A stretch of DNA of 64,000 nt from Oscheius sp. JU75. Taxonomy: Eukaryota; Nematoda; Chromadorea; Rhabditida; Rhabditidae. Below the pieces are notes generated by a model that was not told where the DNA came from, ran no database searches, and saw nothing but the letters and a program-made list of their open reading frames with translations. Position 1 is the first letter of the stretch. Each line of letters starts with the position of its first letter. Position numbers and translations under genes: made by a program. The stretch is taken from the NCBI GenBank assembly GCA_037178855.1, contig JASJZC010000006.1:3782001-3846000 (forward strand), given 5' to 3'. Below, in pieces: positions 14,301-25,402 of this stretch.

Positions 14301-15190
14301 GAGCCTCAACGGGGCATCAGCCAAGCTTGTTGGCAGTTAGCTTACTAACATATTGACGGGAGACAGTTGATCAGAGAAAGCACACTTTGCACCGGTACTG
14401 CGGATATATCAAGGGTTGACATATAGATTGACATACAGGTTTCAATATACTACTGCTTACGGTATATAATCTGGAAGATCGAGCATTCCCGGCAAATTTG
14501 AACGCACACCATGCATGAGGTCCTTGTAGGAGGCTTGTATGGGTTCCAGCGGGTCTTGTACATTCGGTAGTTAGAAGAAAGGAAGTAGGAAGAGGAAATG
14601 TTGCTTGGTTGTTGCACAGTTGTTAAAATCTTGTCAACCCACCGAACTTGCTCAATGACCAGCTTTGAACCATCTATTTTTCAGGCCAAGACCGCTACGG
14701 AGTGATGACCCGAGTCTACTACAAAGACGCCCATGCTGCAGTGGTCGTCTGTGACGCTACCAGGTACTTTCCCAAGAAATCGAAATAAAACAGTATGCAG
14801 AGAGCGAACGATCGAGGGAGCCATGAGATGGAAGATGGATCTGGATCAGAAAGTCACTTTGGCCGATGGCAGCCCAGTCCCCGCTATCCTCGTTGCCAAC
14901 AAGTGTGACATGGAGAATGCTCTACGGGAGGACAGTCTTCATAATCTGGAAGTCGAGAACGGCTTTATTGGAGCCTATAGGACGAGCGCCAAAGAAAATG
15001 TTGGAGTAGAAGAGGCGTTTAGACAGTTGGTCGATCAGGTACTCCTGACTCTTATGTCCTAGCAAAGTCACTTTAGATCTTGTCAACTGAAAGCAACGGC
15101 GATTACGAGATTCCTCTTCTGAATCGAGATGGGAATGTGCGTCTTGGCGACATTGAAGAACACAAACCGTCCCGTTCCTGCTGCATCTGA
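8361..15190 (+). CDS. Rab32/38-family small GTPase (GLO-1-like) with a 6-kb intron
   Basis: A membrane-trafficking GTPase; the Rab32/38 group serves lysosome-related organelles (C. elegans GLO-1, gut granules). Exons 8361-8366, 8402-8530, 8594-8672, 14685-14763, 14801-15038 and 15077-15190 are all in phase. Visible motifs: P-loop GDPGTGKTS, switch I ending [10 protein letters not shown] (Rab32 type), switch II WDISGQDRYG, guanine-specificity VANKCD and TSAKEN. The segment [10 protein letters not shown] followed by a long KWKxDLDxKVxLxxGSP-like insert is diagnostic of Rab32/38. The C terminus is SRSCCI, a likely geranylgeranylation signal. Switch II has Ser where Rabs usually have Ala, and Asp after the catalytic Gln. 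The third intron (8673-14684) holds an entire antisense gene. Confidence 0.93.
8889..11717 (-). CDS. Polytopic membrane protein nested antisense in the Rab32-like intron
   Basis: At least ten in-phase exons encode a protein with about 14-16 predicted helices and a hydrophilic C-terminal tail. The order is a first helix after 11531, a tetraspan-like set to about 11010, further sets at 10998-10425, 10385-9900 and 9860-9430, then a Ser/Pro/Gln-rich tail ending HVFNNS at 8889. The helices fall into groups of four beginning with similar segments ([39 protein letters not shown]), suggesting repeated four-helix units. The last intron joins 9066 to the tail using the acceptor after cttttcag. The start could be 11717 or the internal Met at 11603. 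I do not recognise the family; transport or scaffolding roles are guesses. Confidence 0.75.
12466..12498. repeat. TC/GA microsatellite
   Basis: An uninterrupted run of ct dinucleotides trailing into ctttcttt. It lies inside the large intron of the Rab32-like gene, upstream of the nested gene. Confidence 0.9.
14205..14340 (+). repeat. Dispersed repeat R1, internally deleted copy
   Basis: Shares tagttctaaatgcccaaaag, then cgactggaacagcatctacc and the cacgagcctcaacgg region, with copies at 51.0-51.24 kb (reverse), 51.61-51.84 kb and 55.02-55.20 kb. This copy lacks the roughly 100-nt middle section present in the others. Confidence 0.7.
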
Positions 15191-15317
15191 TCTCCTCCTT
15201 TCCGGCCCTACCAAATTGCATAAGAGTCCGTGTCCTCCTACTAGTTCGGAGACTGAGAGAGACACGTACAAACAGTGTCTTCCTCCTCAAGGCCGCGTCT
15301 CACTCCATTCTTTCAGA

Positions 15318-16425
15318 ATGTTCCTAATACTTCTTGTCCTTCCTGTAAGATCATTCCGTTTTGTTAATAAACCTTTTGGAGATCTCTGTACTAGGAGGTG
15401 ACTTCTATTGCGCAGAGCAGATTCAACGCTGTGCTCATGAGGAACTCGAGACCCGAGTTCAGTTCCTGAAGGAAAGAGCCTTCGAATCTTGCATAAAACG
15501 TCCGGCCTGTCATCAGGAAAAGACTGCCTTCGATGTCTGCTATAAATCTTCTCTACGATCAATGAGATCCACCTATTTGGCGTCGAATGAGTGTAGGTGA
15601 CACGAATGTACCAAACCCTTGTTTCCAGCCGACCTTCCATTCTTCGATGGAACTTTAAATGAGTACAGAAAGGAGCTTGACCACTGCTTCGAGAGTTCTC
15701 CCAGAGTCCCGATGAGGTCGCATTTCGGGCCCTCCCTCATTGACGGTTTGTGTTTTCTTCAACCGAAACTCTCGAGTCCAGAAGACGCCGTCTACTCTCG
15801 AGGTCTCTTTGGTGGAGAGCTAGCCGATCGACTCTGGGGGCTACCTGAACTGGCAGCGACTCGTCCAAGTCTAGACACTCTGGCCGTCTGTCGAATACCA
15901 GTATGATCTCACTCTTTTACTATACATTATTTCTAGGACCCCCCTCGTGTCTTCGGGACAGGAATCAGTCGAATGCTCAACTCCGGAGACCCGAAAGTGT
16001 CAGTTTTTGAATTCGACATAGCGAAACAGTCTTTCAGGAATAACATCTCCTCGTCGTGTCTCCTCGAAGACTCTGAGCTGATCTGTTACAGACAGCAGCT
16101 GGACAGTAATCCAGAGTACATCCAGGCTGTTTACCAACGAGACTACGCTATTAGGGCTTGTCTTCAACAGCTCAGAGTTCAGACACCTTGTCGTCTCCGA
16201 GATCACTCTAGACTACGTTCCTGTGTCTGTGGAGTCCGAACTCGGTTCGATAAGATGATGGAGGTAAGAGTTCTCCTTTTCTGGAATGCTCGAGTGATTC
16301 AGAGAAATATCCTCAAGTGCATGGAAGAGACATCTGTGGCCAACAAGGTCCTGATCAAAGGTATGAACTTCCACGTAAACTAACAAGGTCTGTGGATTCT
16401 GTTCATAGGTGTAACCCAAACGTGA
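15318..16425 (+). CDS. Secreted cysteine-containing protein, about 330 aa
   Basis: The ATG follows a tttcag acceptor by one base (trans-splice-like) and opens a short hydrophobic exon, MFLILLVLP. Later exons at 15395-15592, 15629-15900, 15937-16263, 16303-16360 and 16409-16425 encode paired-Cys stretches (YCAEQIQRCAHEE, SCIKRPACHQ, SCLLEDSELICYRQQL, ACLQQL..TPCRL, SCVCG). Several helical segments each carry two to four Cys, as in nematode secreted helical-bundle families, but I cannot name one. Downstream exons join in phase. The first does not: exon 1 ends in phase 0 whereas the second exon needs phase 1, so a micro-exon, another start or a sequence error is involved. Confidence 0.65.
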
Positions 16426-16708
16426 TAGTCAAGGCCCACCAACTGGCAACGTGACGTGTCAGCTCTGAACCTTTTCTTCCTGTTCTGACTAAAAAGATAA
16501 TGGAAAGAGGCTCGCTTTCACTTTGACTTGTTTCAGTTTGGATTGAACGATAAGCTGGAAAATTGAATGAGGACAGGGTAAAAATTGACCGATGGGCCGG
16601 AACAAACCATTTATAACTAAAATCGGATAGAGACAAAGATACTTTCAGAGAAAGTTAGTTCTATCCAAACTTTAAGCAGCTCTCCACGACTTTGACACGG
16701 AAAAAATC

Positions 16709-17058
16709 ATGGTCGATGTCCAGAAACCGATGAAAACGCTTGGTTCGAAGACTCCCACCCTAACAAGAGGTAATACAAACCATTATTTCTACAAATTTCC
16801 TTAGGAGAGCTGGTAAACGGCCAGTGTATGTGTTCCTGTCCCACCGCAGGTTTCACCCAACACATGACGACCGTATCTGCTATATCTTCCGTCCCGGAAG
16901 AGCATCCGAATCAATTGGATCCAAATAGAGGAGGTCCTCGATTCAGAAAGGTATCTTTCGGTGAGAAACGAGCGATCAATTAGGTTCAGAATGCTCCGCG
17001 AATGATGCATCCGGGCGAGGCAGTTCTTCACATCAATTGGGGCAAGAAGAGGAATTGA
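16709..17058 (+). CDS. Small hypothetical protein (about 92 aa)
   Basis: Exons 16709-16769, 16805-about 16950 and about 16988-17058 splice in phase through 35- and 37-nt introns with proper gt and ttag ends. The product has no signal peptide or membrane helix. It has a Cys cluster (GQCMCSCPTAGF) after a Lys/Thr-rich start and ends INWGKKRN. The short introns argue for a real gene. No family recognised; the Cys trio could bind metal, which is only a guess. Confidence 0.6.
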
Positions 17059-17385
17059 TCTGTAGATTTCGTAGTAAATATTTGACCTTGTGAATCATCG
17101 TTTTATTGGGAAAAAAGACAGCTGCTGATTCATCGCGTTTCCGCTTCTATTTTATCACGATGGGACGTGCTATAAATCAGCTGAAACTGTCAGTTTCTCC
17201 CATGTTATCAGTCTCTAGACACCTTTCACTTCATCTATTTCCCGTTCTTTCTACTGTTTGAACAGGGGCCACGTTTGCTCAGGGTCGAATCATGCGCGGC
17301 TTTCACTCCAATCGCCGAGATTTCCTCTTTCCCCCTCTTTGATTTTTCACAAAAGTCTAATATTTCAGAGCGAGCGAAACAAACA

Positions 17386-17695
17386 ATGATTGGACAAGGA
17401 GCAGGACCTAATGTGTGTAGAAATAAGTAAACAAAAAACAATCGTTTAGGCCCCTGGAATCGGCGGCGGAGTTGGTGTAGAAGAGCAACAATGTGGCGGT
17501 GGAATCGGATCTGGAGCAGCTCCTTGTGCTCCAGGAATCGGGCAAGGAGCCTCCTGTCAAGGAATAGCGGTCGGCGGCTGCATTGCAGGGGGAGCTGCAC
17601 CCCAAGGATGCGTAGGAAACGGAGCTGGACCACAGGTTGGTGGCTGTGTCGTTTCCCCAGTCGAGGAAGGAATTGGACATGGTGCTTCGTGCTGA
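17386..17695 (+). CDS. Small glycine- and cysteine-rich protein (about 90 aa)
   Basis: Two exons, 17386-17412 and 17450-17695, are separated by a 37-nt intron ending gtttag. The start lies 16 nt behind an atatttcag acceptor. The product is Gly/Ala/Pro-rich, with repeated APGIGxG, GxGAGPQ and QGxxxGGC units and seven Cys. No signal peptide is visible from this start; a further 5' exon cannot be excluded. The composition resembles structural or cuticle-associated small proteins, but no family is recognised. Confidence 0.6.
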
Positions 17696-17753
17696 TAAAA
17701 TTCTGTATTATAAAATGTATAAAGTATGAAAAACGTATAAATATGGGACAAAT

Positions 17754-18161
17754 CTACTCGGTTTTGATAGCCTTTTCTTCGGCATTGTGCTTCTCCTCCG
17801 CTCCATAGCAGAGAATACGGCCGAAGAGGTTCATCACGATCGGGAACGAGAGGTCGGCATAGAGGAAAAGGGCGAAGAAGCCGGCTACCCAAACGACTAC
17901 AGTCTGAAAATACTATGTAAAGAAAGAAGGTCGAATTGAGTCGAGGAATGCGTTTTTCTGGCATCTTATTCCAGTTCTCTTCATTTTTACATTTTGTTTA
18001 ACAGAAAACGAGCTAACCTGTATAAGAAAGAAGAAAAATGCGTAGAAGGAGTGTGGATCTTCGGGAAGGAGGGAGCGCAGTACGTAGAGAAGTCCGAAGG
18101 CTGGAACGACGGCGACTGTGACTGTAGCGAGTAGAAGTACTACTGTCACTCCAATGTGCAT
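17754..18161 (-). CDS. Small two-helix membrane protein (about 97 aa)
   Basis: Exon 1 (18161-18018) starts directly after a tttcacag acceptor and encodes a first hydrophobic segment (VTVVLLLATVTVAVVPAFGL), then FYAFFFFLIQ. Exon 2 (17903-17754), after a 112-nt intron, gives TVVVWVAGFFALFLYADL and a hydrophilic tail rich in Glu and Lys. The acceptor next to the ATG suggests trans-splicing. It overlaps no other gene and converges with the Gly/Cys-rich gene. Family unknown; a subunit of a membrane complex is possible but unsupported. Confidence 0.65.
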
Positions 18162-18764
18162 CTGTGAAACAGGTTTTCGACGAAAAATAACATAAAAATT
18201 TGTAAGAAAAGGGCCACAGAAGAAGTAAATCAGAGTTTGGTAGAATTCGAAGCTGTTCAAACTCGCGCGCAAAATTGGTTCCACAAAGCGCGCAATTTCA
18301 AAATAATTGATTTGATTTCCTACGAATTAATTTACTTTGCTTGTCTTTTTAGCAGAATAAAATAGAGAAAATCAACCGCAATCAGGTGGAAAGATAGTCA
18401 AGGATAGGTTCAATAGACGCCAGCCCCACCGAACTTCCTAAACTACCTAGTTTTACGGTAGTCAAGACAAGAATGACGTGAGAAATACACAAGTTCTCGA
18501 GTAAAACATGTATCAAATCAGTCGGTATGGTCATTTGACTCATCTTCATAATGGGACAGGTTGTCTTTCGCAAATAAACAAAACATCCGAAAACAGTTCA
18601 TTTAAGACAACAAAAGAAGACTCAACAACAGGCCTCAGGAGCGTCCATTAATAATAATTTTCCGGTCTTTTCTGCTCCGTTACGAGAGCCTTTCACCCGA
18701 TTTAAGAAGGCAAGAGAGATGATAGCCGTTAGTGATCGCTGACAAGAAGGGAGATGACAATGGT
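18162..18764. other. Intergenic
   Basis: No exon or RNA gene seen. A short GCGCGC-containing inverted pair sits at about 18250-18295. Confidence 0.5.
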
Positions 18765-19765
18765 TCACAGCTCGTCCTTCTTGATGAGCTTCTCCAGAGT
18801 AATGTCAAAATAGAGACGAGACTTGCCAGGAATGGCCGGAAGACGACCATCATCACCGTATCCTAAACTGTTTAATGTGAAAGAGTCTAGCGCCAGAAAC
18901 TACCGTAGTCGGAAGGAATGACCACCTTTCTTCTCTCTCCCTCACACATACCGGTCATGGCGATGTCCATTCCCTTGATGACCTCCTGAAAACGGGTTTA
19001 GACCTCTGGAGAGGGAGCTACTCACTCCTCTGTTCAGTTTGAAGATGAAGGGAGCGTTTCTGGAGAAAGAAGAGTCGACGAAGGTACCGTCTTCGAGATG
19101 AAGGACGTACTGCTGATGAATGGTGTCTCCAGACTCGGACTTGCGGCATTCGGCCTCAGGAATGGCATGGGTCTGCTCGATATGTATTCCCTCCTCGGTC
19201 TCCCACTTCTTGCCAGGCACTGCACGGAAGATGTCGACTAGTTGGACGGTGTAGTAGAGGGTCTGGTCCTTCTCGATGTTGTCACTGAACGGAGAACAGT
19301 TAGTTATTTCAAGAGAAACGAACCGATCACGACCCTTGTCTCCGAAGCCGAGAGCTCCAGGGATGACGACCTTTCTCTTCTCCCCGATACACATTCCAGT
19401 CATGGCACGGTCCATTCCAGCAATGACTTGTCCCTTTCCGAGGGTGAAGGTGTATCTACAACCAGATCTCTGTCCCTGTGTTTGACAGCTCACTTACGGC
19501 TTCTTTCCAAAGTTGGATCCAATTTCCTTTCCGTCCTTGTCGGTCAGCTTGTAGAACTGATCGACGACGTCTCCTTCCTGGGACTTGATCTTGCACTTCT
19601 CAGCCTTGATCGGCTTCACAATCTTGATCTCCAATCCGTCATCCTCCTGAATAATCACTGTCAAGGGACCATTGATTGACTTACAGTCCAATGATGGTCC
19701 TTGTTCTTCTTTTCCTCGGCGAAGCTGATGGCAACACACACCAGGAGATACAGAATGGTCTTCAT
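18765..19765 (-). CDS. ER FKBP-type peptidyl-prolyl isomerase, two domains, KDEL-terminated
   Basis: A luminal prolyl isomerase and folding helper. Six exons (19765-19685, 19646-19498, 19455-19324, 19284-19026, 18985-18904, 18862-18765) are in phase. There is a signal peptide ([18 protein letters not shown]), then FKBP domain 1 with [40 protein letters not shown] and [12 protein letters not shown]. Domain 2 has [45 protein letters not shown] and [10 protein letters not shown]. The C terminus is KKDEL. The order and ER signal match the nematode ER FKBPs of the FKB-3/4/5/7 type, which in C. elegans act with collagen synthesis. Domain 1 has GALGFGDKG where FKBPs usually have the Tyr-containing YGxxG loop. 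Confidence 0.94.
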
Positions 19766-22700
19766 ACCTGGATTGAAAGATCTTTGATTGAGAGTCAGAG
19801 AGTGACTGGAAGTGTTATAATAGGTTGCTACTGAAGAAGTGGACAACCTGGGGTCACGGATCGGCGCGAACTGGATTAAACCGGAATTTCGTCTTTCTTA
19901 TATGGCCTCCGAACATGCGAAAAGGTCTCGATCTATATTTTGGTTATAGAACCTTGTAGCGATATCTTCTCAGGGAAGTGTACTCTCCCTCAAAGTCCTA
20001 CCCAATGCTGCTCAAATGGCGCAGTGCGATGTTGCCAGACTCTGTCTCGCAGAGATCAAGGGATCGGTTCCCCTCGAAGCCTTCTATCTTTCCTCCTCGA
20101 GATCCTTTCTCACAGGAGGCTTGCAGAAAGGCTAAAGAAATGAAGGCTACTGAGAAAGTGTCACGCTTCTGTGGTCTGACGCCGGTTACATGCCTCACAT
20201 TTTTGGCTTTTTCCTCTACAAAGTGTGTAGTATCAAGGAGTTTAGACTAGTACGAGTCAGAGAGGACAGAGTCCAGAGGAAAAAGATGAGAAAAGGGAAC
20301 CAAAGACACGTGGAACCAGTGAGTTTGGGAAGACGCTGGGAGAAGGTCAGCGGGAAGAATGAACAATGTTTATAGGGAACGGCCAGATGACCCTTTCTCC
20401 CGCTTACTACTCCCTTCAACACAAACTGTTTACAGAAAATATAAAAGGAGATAAGATGGAAATGGCTGTGCTGCATCTAGATTAGGGTCAGTGTGCGCAG
20501 AACGGGCAAGGCCGTCAAAAACTCGCGAGACCGAGGGGGAGATCTTGGTTGTAAGAATGGGCGAAGGGGTCAGATATCGATCGGCGATGGACATCCCGAG
20601 GCCGTCAATCACGAGGACGGTCTCCAGATGTGGCAGATGGGGTCGTCCAAGTAGTCCTAGGCTGCTCACAGCTGCTGGTCTATAACTTCGAAAGAGAAAA
20701 AAACTCGGATAGGTACAGGTTCCAGATAACCTCTACCGTAAACCGGGAAAGAAAGTCGAATGAAGAGTTTCGAAAACTATTTTGAACTGAAACGAAGATT
20801 GGCAACACGTCTTTTTTGTAATCTGAAGCTTGAAACCTGTCTGATTTGAGAACAGAAGATGCCCAGCTCCCAGAAGAACTGTGAATATCTAGATCCATTA
20901 GTAAATTTGAAGCTTTGAGAACAAGATCGAAAATCAGGAGATAGTTGATGTCTGTTCCACCGAAGGTTTCCTACTGACGTGCAAAATTTTGCCTACAACA
21001 GCGTGCAAAATACTCTTCAAGACAGCATCATCGGGAGCAATTAAATGATTAAACATTTATTATGCTATCGTCTCTACTGAACGCTTTCCCTGCAGGAGCG
21101 TTCCAAAAGATTCTTCCCGCTCCGCAAACGTTAGTAATGGTTTTTTTGTTCTGAACTCATTACCTTTGAAATTTATGTTCGTCGGGCTTGTTCAAGCGGC
21201 AGACTACTTTTCAATTGCTGTCTGTTTCAATCTGAATATGTCATTCGAGCCCTCTCATTCCCCGCTCTCCGTCACCTTCAATTACATGTCCATGTCGGGC
21301 TGCCATGATCGGATACGCAACTGCCTTCAAATTAAAGTTGGAAACAGGTTCGCAGTATCGATCGAACCTCGTTGTTACTCTTTCCGCAAAAAGGCTGATC
21401 GGTCAAACATCTCGCGCCTTTTGAAGACGGTGACAGTCATTTCCATCGATCGCTTGTGTATGGGCGGAAACAATTCGTTCCCCTTTTTTCGTACAAGCTT
21501 TTCCTTTTTTTCCTGACACAATAGTAGCATTCGCTCTCCCCATTCAGTTGGAAATAAGGGACCCGGAATAGATCCCTTCTTTCCTAACTATACGCCTCGC
21601 TGAACTTGTCTCTTTCTCATCGGATGTGTCAAGATCCTAATTCCGTACTTTGAGTTCCAATGCATTGTTATTGTCAGCCGCAAGCTCGTAAATCTGGGAT
21701 CACATCGACTTCGAAGCGATAATTGACAGATCTCTTCGACAACAACTTCTCTTCACCCCCGCTTTGAATTGCGATCACTCGAGAGAGTATTTGTTCCGGC
21801 AGCTGTCTCTGCTTAATAAAGAAACAATTAACCCATGCAAATTAAGCCCAGACATCCGGGATCTCCTCTATTTCCAGCCATTTCTCTGTCTCTCTCCGCC
21901 TCTTTTCATAACGATACATTGATTTTACGCCTCAATTGACCATGCCGCTCGCTTCACTTTCCAAGGTCGTCACTCTCTCTTTGTCGATATGTGCTTCTCC
22001 TACATTCAGGTTCCCGAATTTGGTGTCTAAAGATACTCTCTCCGTCAGATACATCCGGTTTATGGATCCAATTCAACAGTTGCTTCGCTATATTATTGAA
22101 TAGAGGTCTTTGGACTTTCCTGTTACTCACCCTACTGTTTTAATCCTTTTTTTCCGAGTCGAGGCTTTGATCTCCGCCTAATAACCCGGCATGGGATCGA
22201 AATGGGGTGTAAATGTGCCCCAGAGGTCGTATTTGCCCTCAAAAAGTGTCTGCTCGAGTCCAATTCCCCTTTCTTTTCAACTGAAGATACCAGACTCCTA
22301 ATAACCGATAGGATTCCTAGAAGCTGGAAGCTGTCTTCCGGTCTAATCACCGGCTCTCCGTCTTCCTCTTCGAATTAGGCTCTTTTAAATGAGTTCTTTA
22401 CGGGAAGAAGGGGGCTGGAAGAGTACATATTCGTCTCTCGTCTCACCCTCCTTCTCTCTTTCTTTAATATGCCCATCCATTTAAGAATTGTCCTCACATT
22501 CATTACTTCTTCTCCCCCTCATCCAAACATCTCTTTTTGTCAGGAACCTTGAGCCGCTCCAAAGCAAAACCCACTCATCAGTGACACATCCTCGTAGCAT
22601 GAACAGTTGACCAGCCGACTGACCGGTCAAATTTGAATTATCTGGGTAGAGGGAAAAGTCGCAAAGGACAAATGGAAGGAAGACAATCAATCAAGCCAAT

Positions 22701-23233
22701 GAACAACTGGCAGACACTACGAGGGCGACGGGAGGTGAACCGCTCGCGGTTGTTTTTAATTGAGCGCTGCTTCTAATTTTCCGATGGGTTTCCAATGGTT
22801 GTTTACCCATAAATCACCCTTATCAGTCCCTATATTGAGACCGATGGGGAAGTACTTATTTCCTTTGTTCAGTACGATCCTCTTCATCCATTTTCTCATG
22901 CCGTACCGATTCATCAGTTTACTCATGATACTTTTCACTCAGTTACAAACTTGAATAGACTGGCCAATCATGAGTGAGTTATCTACCAGACAAACAGTCC
23001 AGCTTACTTAGTTTAATCTTTCTCTTCTTTGAACTCTTGTCATTTCTGTTCCTCAGGGTTAGGGCAACAATACCTGTCAGATCGGACGGCGGTGCTGCAT
23101 ACCAATTCTGGTAGGCTGTTTGTACTTATCGTCATTAGAGGGTGGTCAAGGACTTTACTTTTAACAGACTAACACCTATTTTACAACTTCTTTTTCTTTA
23201 AGCCCTGTTCTTCAAAATGAACAACTTGTAGGC
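19766..23233. other. Gene-poor stretch between FKBP and a small membrane-protein gene
   Basis: I found no gene I can support. The longest open frame, 21166-21516 (+), lacks splice sites, family motifs and biased composition. The stretch should contain the FKBP promoter and 5' regulatory DNA of the 23.2-kb gene. Confidence 0.5.
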
Positions 23234-23620
23234 ATGCCGAAGCAGGATTTCGAAGTCCTCGACTACATTGGAGTCTTGGTCGTGGGTGCAGTCTTCAGCG
23301 TCTGTCTGTTCATCATCAGCTTCTTTGTCATCAACTTTTTCTGCATTACCAAATACGACGACTTTACTCAGTTCGAAAAGGTTGGCTCTTTTCTTTGATT
23401 CAGATCTCTGGTCATTTCTAATGCATGAATAGGGGTAAGAACCTCGTACTCTTGCTTGAGAATGAGATACTTAGAAATGGACACAGAGACTAGGACAGAA
23501 ATATCAAACCTGTTTCAGTTCGGAGCCAAGAGAAACATCCGTCTCGGTCCCCACAGCCTTCATCTGGTCAAGAAGGGCGGCTTCGTCGATATTGCCGACA
23601 TCGAGGAGGAGAGCATGTAA
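23234..23620 (+). CDS. Small single-pass membrane protein (82 aa)
   Basis: Exons 23234-23380 and 23519-23620 are joined by a 138-nt intron ending tgtttcag. Residues 11-37 form one strong helix (VLVVGAVFSVCLFIISFF..), followed by an acidic/basic cytosolic-looking part (TKYDDFTQFEKFGAKRNIRL) ending EEESM. The ATG lies just after a ttgtag acceptor. No known family; it could be an accessory subunit of a membrane complex. The exon structure and clean phase make the gene credible. Confidence 0.7.
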
Positions 23621-23956
23621 GAAGGCCTCTTTCGGAAAACATCCACCTACATTCCGGTTCAAACTTCACTTACAACACATTCTGTGTTTGGTTTTTATCA
23701 ACTACTGCCTTTATGTTTGAGATTGTAATAATTTGCAGATTATATAAAGAGAAGTTAGTCAACCCGAGCCTGTATTCGAATATGTGTCTGTCTGTCGATC
23801 TGGTAGCTGCTCCCGCTGGTAGTTTGAATGTTTATCGCTTGCTCTAATTGTTTTGGAACAACAAATTGCATTAAAAAGTCAGTTTTTTAAAAACTGAAAA
23901 GATTCCCAATCGAGTCAATTTGTTTTGCTGCCCGTTTTGAAGAGGAAGCTATCCAT

Positions 23957-24340
23957 ATGTCTTCTTCAGGTAGGCTCCCCTTTTGTCCAATTCTACCTTC
24001 CTGTTCAGACGACTCGGGTCAGGCCTACAAGGAGGAGGCGAACGATGTGGATTGGAAGTCGGATGTATCTTGACCGCGATCGACAGTGCAGACGACAATC
24101 TCGAAGCAGGAGTTATGAATAATGGAGAGGCGGCAATGGATGAGGGCCTTCACAGGACGGACCTCGTCGGAGATACGATAGCGGGCAGCCAGGACGGAAC
24201 TCTTCTCACCCGCAATGCCATGCGACCACCCAAGATCGTTCCCTGCTATCGTCGCAACTCGAAGTTCGAGTACAACATGTTGTTTGCTTGCGTGAGTTTT
24301 CCTCTCTTCATTTTTCACCACTTTTCAATTTTTCCAGCAT
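23957..24340 (+). pseudogene. Fragment of an unidentified intron-containing gene
   Basis: A short exon (MSSS) and a following exon (DDSGQAYKEEANDVDWKS) end in a stop. A second open segment continues to 24292 and reaches a good gtgagt donor, and the 46-nt intron ends ttttccag. The exon beyond is mariner DNA. The last 170 nt, exon plus intron, recur in reverse orientation at about 25403-25565. The peptide around MRPPKIVPCYRRNSKFEYN looks coding, but I cannot place it in a family. Confidence 0.4.
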
Positions 24341-24543
24341 TCCGACGACGCACTCAAAACCTGGTTGACAAACTTCTTCGCGTCGAAACCCAAGGTGTTC
24401 TACGAGCGTGGCCTCCGTAAGCTACCCGTGAAATGGGCAAACGTGGTACATCATAATGGTAATTACAACGAATGAAAAAGTTGTTTGGAAGTCAATAAAT
24501 TTTTGCATTGAAAAGGCGAAAAGACTTAGTTATCAACCCAATA
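24341..24543 (+). mobile_element. mariner fragment A: transposase C terminus and 3' terminal repeat
   Basis: Encodes ALKTWLTNFFASKPKVFYER and the closing VVHHNGNYNE stop, then the noncoding tail and a 3' end reading gcgaaaagacttagttat plus caacccaata. Its left edge abuts the acceptor of the gene fragment. Nonautonomous remnant. Confidence 0.85.
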
Positions 24544-25399
24544 TTAGAGTGGTCACCCTCTCCTCTGGTAAGAGGACAGCAGTACACTCAAACTCTAGGC
24601 TTCCCAGAGAGTGAAACATTTATTAGAGGTACTGTTCGTTGAAACCGGGATATGATACTGAGAGATCACATCTGGATCGAGGAGTCGACATCTAGATCTG
24701 ATGCTAATCTTCATCCTAATATGCTCTAGTTAATTGCCCCGTTACTGTACGAACCGGTAAAGGTACCACCTGGATTGGCTGGTTTCCTGCAGCTGGAAGT
24801 TGTTCCGAAGAGGTGGCGACGTCGGGTACAAAAACCTCCTGTCGAGTCGTAGGAACTATTGCATCGCTGTCTTCTAAATGGTCTGTGTAGTTTGGTCGGC
24901 TCTGTGTGTCCACAGCTATAAGACTACGCCAAAATCTCAAAGCAGTGAGAACGTTTTCCGATGCTATCCTTCTTCTCCTTTTCCTCGTTCCTTTTATGGT
25001 TTTTACGAAATTTTGTTTTTACTATGGGCTAAGCTTACCTCTAGGTTCATCGTCATCGATGTGTATTAGAGCTACAGGGAACATTACACCGTTGTATCTG
25101 GAATTAGACCTATTAGCACGTATTGTTTTCTGTTCAAGAAAATATGCCCCCGATAGGCTATAAGCGTTAGTCACAAACTAGACACAAAAATTGCAATTGA
25201 CCCAAGGAATAGAAGGAAAATTGAAAGAAAATTCCGTTCAAGTCATTTTGTGATAAGAGACAAGGGGACAAGTCAACTGTGGAAGAGACAAAAGTCGACT
25301 ACTGATTCCGAACCTATTCTTAAGTCATTTTGTGATGGCTTATCATGATCTTATCAACACTGATTCATAACTGTGAAGGAACATTGAAAGGAAATTCCG
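24544..25399. other. Intergenic with short local repeats
   Basis: No gene supported. The phrase gtcattttgtgat occurs twice, near 25235 and 25325, and a ggaacattgaaaggaaattccg-like stretch occurs twice (about 25210 and 25378), suggesting local duplication. Confidence 0.45.
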
Positions 25400-25402
25400 A
25401 GA

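Larger units (their letters stand above)
11718..14684. other. Remainder of the Rab32-like intron
   Basis: Besides the microsatellite near 12.47 kb and a dispersed repeat near 14.2 kb, I see no exon I can support in this 3-kb stretch. It must carry the promoter of the nested minus-strand gene. A GC-richer patch at about 13.04-13.75 kb has open frames on both strands without splice signals or recognisable protein. Confidence 0.5.

Noticed and set aside
21166-21516. 116-codon open frame in the gene-poor stretch
   Set aside because: Isolated, no acceptor or donor, mixed composition, no recognisable family.
24716-24940. Possible retrotransposon gag-like frame on the minus strand
   Set aside because: Only 74 codons, no zinc knuckle, protease or RT nearby.
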